From Deltaproteobacteria bacterium (GTDB taxonomy: Bacteria > Desulfobacterota > Desulfobulbia > Desulfobulbales > UBA5123): a DNA stretch of 6,314 bases. Within the stretch, counting starts at the first letter, position 1. Every line of letters begins with the position of its first letter. The notes beneath the pieces are model-generated. The model saw only the letters and a list, made by a program, of their open reading frames with translations. It was not told where the DNA came from and did not search any database. The stretch covers positions 1 through 6,314 of the forward strand of contig JAJYKH010000164.1 in assembly GCA_021788685.1 (NCBI GenBank). The letters run 5' to 3'. A program made the position numbers and the translations under genes. Shown here in pieces: positions 1 through 6,314 of this stretch.

Positions 1-243
1 GGGTGGCTGAACATCTTCGGCCTGAACCTGCTCCTGGGGCTGGGCCTGCTCTACTTTTTTCAGGGCCTGGGGGTCCTCGCGGCCTTGCTCGGCCGCTGGT
101 CCGTGCCCCGGCCCCTGCGGTGGGCCATTACCATTTTGCTGCTCGTTCAGTTCTACGGCATGGTAATGGTAGCGATTCTCGGTCTGGCCGACACGTGGGC
201 GGATTTCAGGAACCGGCCGCCGAAACCGAGCTACTCGGAATAA
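1..243 (+). CDS. DUF2232 (YybS-like) membrane protein, 3' part
   Basis: This is the C-terminal 80 residues of a multi-pass membrane protein, read in frame 1 from the window edge to a TAA at 241-243; the N-terminus lies outside. Two hydrophobic stretches are visible, about residues 7-31 (rich in Leu and Gly) and 41-63, joined by a short basic loop with RW and PRPLRW. A polar tail follows, ending in a Pro/Lys-rich stretch. This pattern fits the end of the DUF2232 family, whose members often sit between the rpsF/rpsR and rplI genes; rplI does follow, 38 bp downstream. Biochemical function is unknown to me. Other frames here give Arg/Pro/Ala-rich translations without family character, so frame 1 is the coding one. 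The family call rests on topology and context more than on a diagnostic motif. Confidence 0.72.
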   Translation, partial: GWLNIFGLNLLLGLGLLYFFQGLGVLAALLGRWSVPRPLRWAITILLLVQFYGMVMVAILGLADTWADFRNRPPKPSYSE

Positions 244-281
244 AATTTTCTCTCTTTTCAGACCAAGAGCGGAGGCATGAA

Positions 282-731
282 ATGGAGCTCATTCTCAAAG
301 AAACGGTAGATACCCTCGGCGAGGTCGGGGACATTGTCAAAGTGAAGCCCGGCTACGCCCGCAACTACCTGCTGCCCCGCGGCATCGCCGTGGCGGCCAC
401 CCAGGGCAACCGGGCCATGCTCGACCGCCAGAAGGAAGCGATCGAGTCCCGCCGGAAGGAGGCGCGGCAGGCGGCGGATGCCCTGGCGGCCAAGCTTGGC
501 GGAATCATCGTCACCATCACCCAGCGGGTGGGCGAAGAAAACCGGCTCTACGGCTCGGTCACCTCCGCCGATATCGCCGAAAAGCTGGCCGAGCAGGGGA
601 TCGACATCGACCGCAAGAAGATCATCCTCGACGAGCCGATCAAGACCCTGGGCGAGAGGATGGTATCCGTGAAGGTCGGCTACCAGGCCACCGCCGAGCT
701 CAAGGTGGAGATCATTCCCCTGGCCGAGTAA
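282..731 (+). CDS. rplI: 50S ribosomal protein L9
   Basis: Encodes L9 (149 residues, the usual length), a two-domain protein of the large ribosomal subunit that binds 23S rRNA near the L1 stalk. The N-terminal RNA-binding domain carries the complete L9 signature at residues 13-40: G-x2-G-x4-V-x2-GY-x2-NYL-x3-G-x-A-x3-T, including GYARNYLLPRG. A charged, Ala/Lys/Glu/Arg-rich connecting helix spans about residues 42-73. The C-terminal domain follows, with the conserved NRLYGSVTSADIA stretch. I chose the ATG at 282 because the protein then begins MELILKE, like other L9 proteins, and a strong Shine-Dalgarno GGAGG (271-275) lies 6 nt upstream. The frame stays open further upstream, but that part overlaps the DUF2232 gene and has no L9 similarity. 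Probably co-transcribed with the DUF2232 gene upstream. Confidence 0.97.
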   Translation: MELILKETVDTLGEVGDIVKVKPGYARNYLLPRGIAVAATQGNRAMLDRQKEAIESRRKEARQAADALAAKLGGIIVTITQRVGEENRLYGSVTSADIAEKLAEQGIDIDRKKIILDEPIKTLGERMVSVKVGYQATAELKVEIIPLAE

Positions 732-769
732 GCCTAACCTCGATTTTCCCGGCACCAGGCGCTTTCCAG

Positions 770-798
770 CGAGGCGCCGGCCATCGGCCGGCGCCTCG
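770..798. repeat. Perfect 13-bp inverted repeat (hairpin) between rplI and dnaB
   Basis: The arm at 770-782 (CGAGGCGCCGGCC) is the exact reverse complement of 786-798, separated by an ATC loop, giving a very GC-rich 13-bp hairpin. It lies 38 nt after the rplI stop and ends 37 nt before the dnaB ATG. The following bases (TATACGCTACCG) hold no T-run, so it does not look like a standard intrinsic terminator. It could reduce read-through, protect the 3' end of the upstream mRNA, or be one copy of a dispersed palindromic repeat. The structure is seen directly; any role is inference. Confidence 0.85.
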
Positions 799-835
799 TA
801 TACGCTACCGTCCTTGCGCTCGCTCTGACCGCCCT

Positions 836-2206
836 ATGGAGCCCGGCCCCAAATCGCTGACTTCCCTCCACCGCCTGCCTCCCCAGAACCTGGAGGCCGA
901 GCAGTGCGTCCTGGGCTCCATCCTCCTGCAGCCGGGCATGCTCGCCAAGACCCTCGAGCTGCTTTCCCCCGACGATTTCTACCGCGACGCCCACAAGGAC
1001 ATCTACGCGGCCATGCTGGCCCTGTTCGAGAAGAACGAGCCGCAAGACCTCATCACCGTCTCGAACCTGCTCAAGGACCGCAACAAGCTGGAGGGCGTGG
1101 GCGGCCCCGCGTATCTCGCGACCCTGACCGACATCGTGCCGGTCGCCTCGAACATCGCCCACTACGCCCGGATCGTCCGGGAGAAGGCGGTCCTCCGCCG
1201 CCTGATCCAGACCACCACCGAGATCGCCTCCCGCTGCTACGAGGAGCAGGACGACATCGACAATCTCCTCGAAGAGGTGGAGCAGACCGTCTTCGAGATC
1301 TCCCGCTCCAAGAGCAGCCAAAGTTTCTTCAGCCTCAACACGGTGATGAAGGATGCCTTCAAGAACGTGGAGAAGCTCTTCGAGCGCAAGGAGCTCATCA
1401 CCGGCGTTCCCACCGGCTACGACGATTTCGACAAGATGACCGCCGGGCTCCAGCCCTCGGACCTGATCATCATCGCCGCCCGTCCCAGCATGGGCAAGAC
1501 AGCCCTGGCCATGAGCATCGCCCAGCGTTCCGCCTTGCAGTACGGCACGCCGGTGGGGGTCTTCAGCCTTGAAATGTCCAAGGAGGCGTTAGGGATGCGG
1601 CTACTCTGCTCCCAGAGCCGGGTGGACGCCCATCGGCTCCGGACAGGCCGTCTGAAGGACCAGGACTGGCCCACCCTCACCAGGGCTGCTAGTATCCTAT
1701 CGGATGCTCCCATCTTCATCGACGACACGCCTGCCCTCTCGGTGCTCGAAATGCGGGCCAAGGCCCGCCGGCTCAAATCGGAGCACAACCTGGGACTGGT
1801 GGTGGTGGACTACCTCCAGCTCATGCGGGGCAGCCGGAGCAACAGCGAGCGCCGGGAGCAGGAGATCAGCGAGATCTCCCGTTCGCTCAAGGCCATGGCC
1901 AAGGAGCTGCACGTGCCGGTGATCGCCCTTTCCCAGCTCAACCGCTCGCTCGAAAGCCGGACCGATAAACGGCCTCAGCTCTCCGATCTTCGGGAATCAG
2001 GGGCCATTGAGCAGGATGCGGACCTGATCTGCTTCATCTATCGTGACGAGGTTTACAATAAATCGGAAAACAACCCCAACCGGGGCATTGCTGAGGTTAT
2101 CATCGGCAAACAGCGCAATGGGCCCACCGGCACCGTCCGCCTAACCTTTCTCGACCGGTTCACGACCTTCGAGAACCTGGCCCGTCAGGACATGCCTCTG
2201 CATTAG
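836..2206 (+). CDS. dnaB: Replicative DNA helicase DnaB
   Basis: Encodes the hexameric, ATP-driven helicase that unwinds DNA at the replication fork and binds DnaG primase through its N-terminal domain. The protein has 456 residues, normal for DnaB. The N-terminal helical domain starts near residue 15 (PPQNLEAEQCVLGSILL). A linker around residues 150-175 precedes the RecA-like ATPase domain. Visible motifs are Walker A (ARPSMGKT, residues 215-222, Lys221), the SLEMS motif with candidate catalytic Glu246, Walker B (LVVVDYLQLM, Asp325), the SQLNRSLE and DLRESGAIEQDAD motifs, and KQRNGPTG (from Lys425), whose Arg427 fits the inter-subunit arginine finger. No intein interrupts Walker A, a common DnaB intein site. 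The ATG at 836 is the only reasonable start: the frame is open back to the rplI stop but shows no other ATG, GTG or TTG. No clear Shine-Dalgarno precedes it. Confidence 0.98.
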   Translation: MEPGPKSLTSLHRLPPQNLEAEQCVLGSILLQPGMLAKTLELLSPDDFYRDAHKDIYAAMLALFEKNEPQDLITVSNLLKDRNKLEGVGGPAYLATLTDIVPVASNIAHYARIVREKAVLRRLIQTTTEIASRCYEEQDDIDNLLEEVEQTVFEISRSKSSQSFFSLNTVMKDAFKNVEKLFERKELITGVPTGYDDFDKMTAGLQPSDLIIIAARPSMGKTALAMSIAQRSALQYGTPVGVFSLEMSKEALGMRLLCSQSRVDAHRLRTGRLKDQDWPTLTRAASILSDAPIFIDDTPALSVLEMRAKARRLKSEHNLGLVVVDYLQLMRGSRSNSERREQEISEISRSLKAMAKELHVPVIALSQLNRSLESRTDKRPQLSDLRESGAIEQDADLICFIYRDEVYNKSENNPNRGIAEVIIGKQRNGPTGTVRLTFLDRFTTFENLARQDMPLH

Positions 2207-2216
2207 ACGAATGCCC

Positions 2217-2283
2217 CAGTAACGAATGACAAGTTAAAGGTAACGGCGACCGAGCTTCAGTCTTTACTTGTCACCCGTCACTG
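2217..2283. repeat. Inverted heptamer-repeat element, copy 1 (dnaB-leuS gap)
   Basis: The left arm (2219-2246) reads as tandem 7-mers GTAACGA, ATGACAA, GTTAAAG, GTAACGG. The right arm read on the minus strand (2281 down to 2261) gives GTGACGG, GTGACAA, GTAAAGA. The arms 2217-2239 and 2262-2283 can pair over about 22 bp with three mismatches and one bulged T; the best core is TGACAAGT(T)AAAG (2227-2239) with CTTTACTTGTCA (2262-2273). The loop is 22 nt. It begins 11 nt after the dnaB stop. No T-run directly follows, although TTTT occurs at 2299-2302. It is related to the element at 4882-4940. It may act as a transcript-end or mRNA-stability structure; that is inference. Confidence 0.75.
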
Positions 2284-2308
2284 GCAACCTGTCCCTGCTT
2301 TTCACTAT

Positions 2309-2337
2309 TTGCCCCCTGCCGCGAAACGGGGTAGAAT
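2309..2337 (+). promoter_or_regulatory. Candidate sigma-70 promoter for leuS
   Basis: A -10-like TAGAAT (2332-2337, five of six matches to TATAAT) sits 17 bp after a weak -35-like TTGCCC (2309-2314, four of six matches to TTGACA). Transcription would start near 2344, leaving a leader of about 50 nt before the leuS ATG. Its place after the heptamer hairpin suggests leuS can be transcribed independently of dnaB. The leader is too short for a T-box and shows no T-box sequence. Confidence 0.45.
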
Positions 2338-2392
2338 CGCCCCACATCGCTGATCCCCCTCAATTGATACGACCAGCAGGAATCACGGAATC

Positions 2393-4876
2393 ATGGCACC
2401 CGAAACCAGATACGATTTTGCGGCCATCGAGAAGAAATGGCAGGAGAGGTGGCTCGCCGGGAAGTCTTTCAAGGTGACGGCCGACCCCGGGAAGAAGAAA
2501 TACTATCTCCTGGAGATGTTCCCCTACCCGTCCGGCCGCATTCACATGGGGCACGTCCGCAATTACACCATTGGCGACGTGGTGGCCCGCTTCAAGCGGA
2601 TGAAGGGGCTTAACGTCCTCCATCCCATGGGGTGGGACGCCTTCGGCCTGCCAGCGGAGAACGCGGCGATCAAGAACAACACCCACCCGGCGGTGTGGAC
2701 CTACGACAACATCGCCTACATGAAGAAGCAGCTCCAGCGCATGGGCTTCAGCTACGACTGGGACCGGGAGCTGGCCACCTGCGACCCCAGCTATTACCGG
2801 TGGGAGCAGCTCTTCTTCATCCGGATGTACGAAAAGGAGCTCGTTTACCAGAAGAAGACCACCGTGAACTGGTGCGGGACCTGCCAGACCGTGCTCGCCA
2901 ACGAGCAGGTGATCGACGGCGCCTGCTGGCGCTGCGACAACCTGGTGACCCCCCGCGAAATGAACGGCTGGTTCTTCAAGATCACCGACTATGCCGAGGA
3001 GCTGCTGGCCGAATGCGACCGGCTCACCGGCTGGCCGGAGAAAGTGCTCACCATGCAGCGCAATTGGATCGGAAAAAGCGTCGGCGCCGAAATCGATTTT
3101 CCGGTGGCGGGCGGGGGGACCCTCCGGATCTTCACCACCCGGCCGGACACCATCTTCGGGGCGACCTTCATGTCCATCGCCCCGGAGCACCCGCTGGTAG
3201 CGGCCCTGAGCCGGGGCACCGGCCAGGAGCAGGCGGTTGCGGAGTTTGCCGAGAAGACCCGCCTGGAGCGGCAGCGGCGAAAACCCGACGAGGAGGGCGA
3301 AAAGGAGGGGGTCTTCACCGGCGGCTTCTGCCGCAACCCCTTCACCGGCGAGGAGCTGCCCGTCTACGTCGCCAATTTCGTGCTCGTGGAATACGGGACC
3401 GGCGCGGTGATGGCCGTGCCGGCCCACGATCAGCGCGATTTCGAATTCGCCCGCAAGTACGGGCTGCCGGTCAAGGTGGTGGTGCAGCCGCCCGCGGGAG
3501 GGCTGTCGCCTGCCGCCATGGAGAAGGCGTACGACGGTCCGGGCGTGCTCGTTGATTCCGGCCCGTTTTCGGGAATGGCCTCGGAGGAGGCCAAGAAGGC
3601 CATCACCGCGGCGGCTGGGCAGCAAGGGTTCGGAACGGCCCGCACCACTTACCGGCTGCGCGACTGGGGCATTTCCCGCCAGCGGTTCTGGGGCGCGCCC
3701 ATTCCCATGCTCTACTGCGAGCGGTGCGGGGTGCAGCCGGTGCCCGAGGCGGATCTCCCGGTGGTGCTGCCCACCGACGTCCAGCTCGACCAGAGCGGCA
3801 AATCGCCGCTGCCCAACCTGGAGTCCTTCCGCAAGACCACCTGCCCGGTTTGCGGCGGGGAGGCCCGGCGGGAAACGGACACCATGGACACCTTCGTGGA
3901 GTCCTCCTGGTACTTCGCCCGCTACACCTGCCCCGACTGCACCGACGCCCCTTTCTCCAGGCCGGCGGTGGATTACTGGCTGCCGGTGGACCAGTACATC
4001 GGCGGTGTGGAGCACGCCATCCTGCATCTGCTTTATTCCCGCTTTTTCACCAAGGTCCTCCGCGACCTGGGCTGGCTGCCGGTGGACGAGCCCTTCCGGA
4101 ACCTGCTCACCCAGGGGATGGTGATCAAGGACGGGTCCAAGATGTCCAAATCCAAGGGCAACGTGGTGGACCCGAACGAGCTGGTGGAGAGGTACGGCGC
4201 CGACACCGTCCGCCTGTTCAGCCTGTTCGCCGCCCCGCCCGAGCGGGACCTGGAATGGAGCGACCAGGGGGTGGAGGGGGCCTACCGCTTCCTCACCCGG
4301 GTCCACCGCTTCGTCACCGCCAACCTGGAGCTGGTGCGGGGGGCCACGGCCGCGGTCCCCGCCGACCTCGACGACACCGGCCGTGCCCTGCACCGGAAGG
4401 TGCACCAGGCCATCCGCAAGGTGGGCGACGATCTCGATGGCAAATTCCACTTCAACACCGCGATCAGCAGCGTCATGGAGCTGGTGAACGCCCTCACCTC
4501 AATTGTCGGCGACTCCGCCGGAGGAAGGGTGGTGCCGGCGGTGCTCCGGGAGGCGGTGGAGGCCGTTCTCCTGCTCCTCTCCCCCATGGTGCCCCATTTC
4601 TGCGAAGAGCTCTGGGAGCTGACCGGGCACGCCGAGCCCCTGTCCCAGGCCGCCTGGCCCGCTTACGATCCGGAGGCGGCCCGGGAGGAGGAGGTGACGG
4701 TGGTCGTGCAGGTGAACGGCAAGGTGCGCGGTCGGATCTCGGTCCCCCCGGACACGGACGAGGACAGGGTCAAGGAAATGGCCCTGGCCGACGAGAAGGC
4801 CGCGAAGTTCATGGAGGGCAAGCCGGTCCGCAAGGTGATCGTGGTCAAGAACAAGCTGGTTAATATTGTCGTTTGA
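2393..4876 (+). CDS. leuS: Leucyl-tRNA synthetase
   Basis: Encodes the cytoplasmic class I synthetase that charges tRNA-Leu with leucine and edits mischarged tRNA. It has 827 residues, within the bacterial LeuRS range. The Rossmann fold carries the HIGH-type motif HMGH (residues 51-54, after FPYPSG) and KMSKS (583-587). The inserted CP1 editing domain has the threonine-rich TTRPDT (248-253), where Thr253 aligns with E. coli Thr252, and HDQRD (345-349), whose Asp349 fits the conserved editing aspartate. CxxC pairs at 161/164 and 178/181 form a likely zinc knuckle; others are at 442/445, 484/487 and 513/516. After the anticodon-binding helical domain, the C-terminal domain contains [12 protein letters not shown] (770-781). 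The ATG at 2393 has a modest AGGAA (2378-2382) 10 nt upstream. The gene is flanked on both sides by related heptamer-repeat elements. It appears intact. Confidence 0.99.
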   Translation: MAPETRYDFAAIEKKWQERWLAGKSFKVTADPGKKKYYLLEMFPYPSGRIHMGHVRNYTIGDVVARFKRMKGLNVLHPMGWDAFGLPAENAAIKNNTHPAVWTYDNIAYMKKQLQRMGFSYDWDRELATCDPSYYRWEQLFFIRMYEKELVYQKKTTVNWCGTCQTVLANEQVIDGACWRCDNLVTPREMNGWFFKITDYAEELLAECDRLTGWPEKVLTMQRNWIGKSVGAEIDFPVAGGGTLRIFTTRPDTIFGATFMSIAPEHPLVAALSRGTGQEQAVAEFAEKTRLERQRRKPDEEGEKEGVFTGGFCRNPFTGEELPVYVANFVLVEYGTGAVMAVPAHDQRDFEFARKYGLPVKVVVQPPAGGLSPAAMEKAYDGPGVLVDSGPFSGMASEEAKKAITAAAGQQGFGTARTTYRLRDWGISRQRFWGAPIPMLYCERCGVQPVPEADLPVVLPTDVQLDQSGKSPLPNLESFRKTTCPVCGGEARRETDTMDTFVESSWYFARYTCPDCTDAPFSRPAVDYWLPVDQYIGGVEHAILHLLYSRFFTKVLRDLGWLPVDEPFRNLLTQGMVIKDGSKMSKSKGNVVDPNELVERYGADTVRLFSLFAAPPERDLEWSDQGVEGAYRFLTRVHRFVTANLELVRGATAAVPADLDDTGRALHRKVHQAIRKVGDDLDGKFHFNTAISSVMELVNALTSIVGDSAGGRVVPAVLREAVEAVLLLLSPMVPHFCEELWELTGHAEPLSQAAWPAYDPEAAREEEVTVVVQVNGKVRGRISVPPDTDEDRVKEMALADEKAAKFMEGKPVRKVIVVKNKLVNIVV

Positions 4877-4881
4877 AAAGG

Positions 4882-4940
4882 CAGTGACAAGTCACAAGTG
4901 ACGAGTGAAAAGCTTCAACCAACTCGTTCCTTGTCACTCC
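4882..4940. repeat. Inverted heptamer-repeat element, copy 2 (leuS-lptE gap)
   Basis: Four exact-register 7-mers run from 4884 to 4911: GTGACAA, GTCACAA, GTGACGA, GTGAAAA. The opposite strand of 4938-4922 reads GTGACAA, GGAACGA, GT, so the right arm is an inverted shorter copy. AGTGACAAG (4883-4891) pairs perfectly over 9 bp with CTTGTCACT (4930-4938). GTGAC/GTCAC units inside the left arm can also form short local hairpins. The element begins 5 nt after the leuS stop and ends 12 nt before the chosen lptE start, so it fills nearly the whole gap. It shares heptamers and inverted layout with the element at 2217-2283. Confidence 0.75.
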
Positions 4941-4941
4941 C

Positions 4942-4952
4942 AAGGGGGGGAG
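4942..4952 (+). promoter_or_regulatory. Ribosome binding site of the lptE-like gene
   Basis: A purine run AAGGGGGGGAG (4942-4952) directly abuts the ATG at 4953. The AAGGGG part gives a 5-nt spacing to that ATG, while the GGAG part would suit an in-frame ATG at 4965. This supports a start at 4953 (or 4965) over the upstream GTG at 4905, which lies inside the heptamer array. The tract contains seven consecutive G (4944-4950), so its length may vary. Confidence 0.6.
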
Positions 4953-5615
4953 ATGAAGAGACTAATGCGGGTTGCGATGCTGGGAATCATGCCCCTGCTG
5001 TTTGTGGGCTGCGGCTATCAGAACGCCTATCTTGCCACCCAGAAGGAAATGGCTGCGATGAAGGCTGAAATCGGCTCCACGGTGCCATTGTACCTGCCAA
5101 TGTGGACCAACCGGACCAACGAGCTGGGCTTGCAGCTTTCCTTCGTCAATGCCCTGTACACCTTGTTCCAAAGCTCCGACCTGGTCAAGCTCACCAAAAC
5201 GAGCGGTCAGGCCGAATATGCCCTGAACGGGGAGATCCTCAGCATCACCCAGGGGGCCTCCCGCGGCATAGTCCTGCTCACAGTCGCCTACAATCTAAAG
5301 GATCTGAAGAGCGGGAAGATGGTCTGGCAGGTGCCTGGCCAATCCTTCTCGGAATCCTACTACGCCGATCCCACCAATGCCGCCAAGGCACAGACCAACA
5401 AGCGCACCGCCTTGGAGACGATCGCGAACGACCTGGCGGAGAGCATCTACATGCGGACCCTGCAGTCCATCCGTGACAGCCGGCGAGCGGCAGCGGCCGC
5501 TGCCCGGGCGTCGGCTGCTGCCCCTGCCCCCGATGCTGCCGCGGCACCGAATGCCCCGGTGAAAGCTGAAGCGGCCCCGGCGCCAGCCGGGACCGAAAGC
5601 CAGCCCTCCCGGTAA
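4953..5615 (+). CDS. lptE: LptE-like LPS-assembly outer-membrane lipoprotein
   Basis: Probable LptE: a lipoprotein that plugs the LptD barrel and helps insert lipopolysaccharide into the outer leaflet of the outer membrane. From the ATG at 4953 the product has 220 residues. It begins with a basic n-region (MKRLMR) and a hydrophobic core, then a lipobox FVGC with Cys20 as the predicted lipidated residue, followed at once by GY, as in many LptE proteins. The LptE-like core includes LYLPMWTNRTNELGLQLSF (from Leu46), with the conserved pattern of a beta strand, N-R-T and a following glycine, then an AEYALNGEILSI strand. Position directly after leuS also matches LptE in several Proteobacteria. Residues 177-220 form a low-complexity Ala/Pro tail (21 Ala, 7 Pro of 44) that I do not regard as part of the fold. 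LptE families diverge strongly, so a generic lipoprotein remains possible. Confidence 0.75.
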   Translation: MKRLMRVAMLGIMPLLFVGCGYQNAYLATQKEMAAMKAEIGSTVPLYLPMWTNRTNELGLQLSFVNALYTLFQSSDLVKLTKTSGQAEYALNGEILSITQGASRGIVLLTVAYNLKDLKSGKMVWQVPGQSFSESYYADPTNAAKAQTNKRTALETIANDLAESIYMRTLQSIRDSRRAAAAAARASAAAPAPDAAAAPNAPVKAEAAPAPAGTESQPSR

Positions 5616-5644
5616 GCTTTGCGGGTGGGAGAGGCCGATGGTCC

Positions 5645-6314
5645 TTACAGCAGCTTCTTGAAGGCGGCGGCGATCCCTTTCCCGTCGAGGCCCTGGCTGG
5701 CATAGAGGTCCGCCGGCTTGCCGGAGGCTCCGTAGCGGCTTACCCCCAGCCTCCTGAGCTTCGCGGCGATTCCCGCCTCCGCCAGCACCATCCCGGCGAT
5801 GGCCCCAAGGCCGGTATCCACGTGGTGGTCCTCCACCGTGAGCACCGGCCCGCTCCTGGCGGCCTCGATCAGGGCCTCCCGGTCCACGGGCAGCAGCGAG
5901 GCCATGTTGAGGACCCCCACCGCGATCCCCTCTTCCCGCAGCAGCTGCCAAGCCGCCAGGGCGTTCGGGGTGACCGCGCCGTAGGTGACGATGGTCCCCT
6001 TCCCGCCCCGCCGCAGCCAGTCGCCCTTTCCCGGCCTGAACTCGTAGCCCTCCCCGAAGAAAGGGGTGCCGTCCTCCTTGGTGATCACCGGCATGATGGA
6101 GCGGCCCATGCCCACGAAGAAGTTGCCGGGATGGGCCGCCACGTAGCGGACGATCCGGTCGGTCTGGTTGGGGTCGGCAGGCGCGAAGACCGAGAACCGG
6201 AAGTAGTTGCGGAGCAGCCCGAGGTAGTCGATGCACTGGTGGGTGGGGCCGTCTTCGCCCACGTCGAGCCCCACGTGGGTGGCCACGATCTTCACCGCGG
6301 TCTCGTTGATGTCG
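5645..6314 (-). CDS. tkt: Transketolase, C-terminal part (5' end outside window)
   Basis: The minus-strand frame runs from the right window edge to a TAA at 5647-5645, giving 222 visible residues of the pyrimidine-binding and C-terminal domains of a thiamine-diphosphate-dependent transketolase. This enzyme moves two-carbon ketol units between sugar phosphates in the pentose phosphate pathway. The GEDGPTHQ loop (EDGPTHQ at 6256-6236) holds the Asp and His known in transketolases to contact the donor sugar. Further conserved pieces are APADPNQ, GMGRSIMPVI, GTIVTYGAV and LTVEDHHVDTGLG, and the end SRYGASGKPADLYASQGLDGKGI. A GTG at 6295 is not a real start, because the conserved reading (DINETAVKIVATHVGLD) continues upstream. 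I cannot tell whether this is a full-length enzyme or the C-terminal subunit of a split one. The gene converges on lptE with 29 bp between stops. Confidence 0.93.
   Translation of the reverse strand, partial: DINETAVKIVATHVGLDVGEDGPTHQCIDYLGLLRNYFRFSVFAPADPNQTDRIVRYVAAHPGNFFVGMGRSIMPVITKEDGTPFFGEGYEFRPGKGDWLRRGGKGTIVTYGAVTPNALAAWQLLREEGIAVGVLNMASLLPVDREALIEAARSGPVLTVEDHHVDTGLGAIAGMVLAEAGIAAKLRRLGVSRYGASGKPADLYASQGLDGKGIAAAFKKLL

Noticed and set aside
3..281. Upstream extension of the rplI frame
   Set aside because: It overlaps the DUF2232 gene in another frame, reads as Pro/Gly/Arg-rich sequence, and L9 length and signature fit the ATG at 282.
799..804. TATACG as a -10 element for dnaB
   Set aside because: Only four of six bases match, and no -35-like hexamer lies 16-18 bp upstream, where the sequence is the GC-rich hairpin.
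2217..2283. CRISPR array or transposon end
   Set aside because: The repeat unit is 7 bp with no spacers, there is no cas or transposase gene, and no target-site duplication is visible.
2207..2392. T-box or other riboswitch controlling leuS
   Set aside because: The leader after the predicted promoter is only about 50 nt, and no T-box sequence or specifier-type stem is visible. The structure present is the heptamer inverted repeat.
2360..4450. Very long minus-strand open frame (about 696 codons) opposite leuS
   Set aside because: Its translation is His/Gly/Val/Leu-rich without family character and lies antisense to an intact, motif-complete leuS. Long antisense open frames are expected from codon bias at high GC.
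4905..4952. GTG at 4905 as an earlier lptE start (236 residues)
   Set aside because: It lies inside the heptamer repeat, lacks a ribosome binding site, and would put 16 residues before a typical lipoprotein signal peptide. The ATG at 4953 follows a purine-rich ribosome binding site.
5295..6236. Second minus-strand frame over the transketolase and lptE region
   Set aside because: It is a frame-shifted reading of the transketolase gene, rich in Arg, Gly and Pro; the conserved transketolase motifs are all in the other frame.

Overview
The window looks like a chromosomal housekeeping block from a GC-rich Gram-negative bacterium. The gene order (DUF2232 membrane protein, rplI, dnaB, leuS, LptE-like lipoprotein) and the protein sequences are most like Geobacter and its relatives (Desulfuromonadia, formerly Deltaproteobacteria). 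That assignment is made from memory of the families and of gene order, not from a search. An outer-membrane LPS-assembly lipoprotein also indicates a diderm cell.

Layout, left to right. Bases 1-243 hold the last 80 codons of a DUF2232 (YybS-like) multi-pass membrane protein. Next come rplI (ribosomal protein L9, 282-731) and dnaB (replicative helicase, 836-2206). A perfect 13-bp hairpin (770-798) lies between rplI and dnaB. A 186-bp gap follows, holding an inverted array of 7-bp repeats (2217-2283) and a plausible sigma-70 promoter (2309-2337). leuS (leucyl-tRNA synthetase) occupies 2393-4876. A second copy of the same heptamer element (4882-4940) separates it from an LptE-like lipoprotein gene (4953-5615). 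The right edge is the 3' part of a convergent transketolase gene on the minus strand (5645 to the window end).

The plus-strand genes serve translation (L9, LeuRS), replication (DnaB) and envelope biogenesis (LptE-like), and probably form one or two transcription units. The transketolase is a separate unit of the pentose phosphate pathway.

All coding capacity is explained by conserved core genes. I see no mobile element, CRISPR array, tRNA, rRNA, defence system or unknown gene cluster. The least ordinary signal is non-coding: two related inverted arrays of a GTGACAA/GTGACGA-type heptamer, one just after the dnaB stop and one just after the leuS stop.
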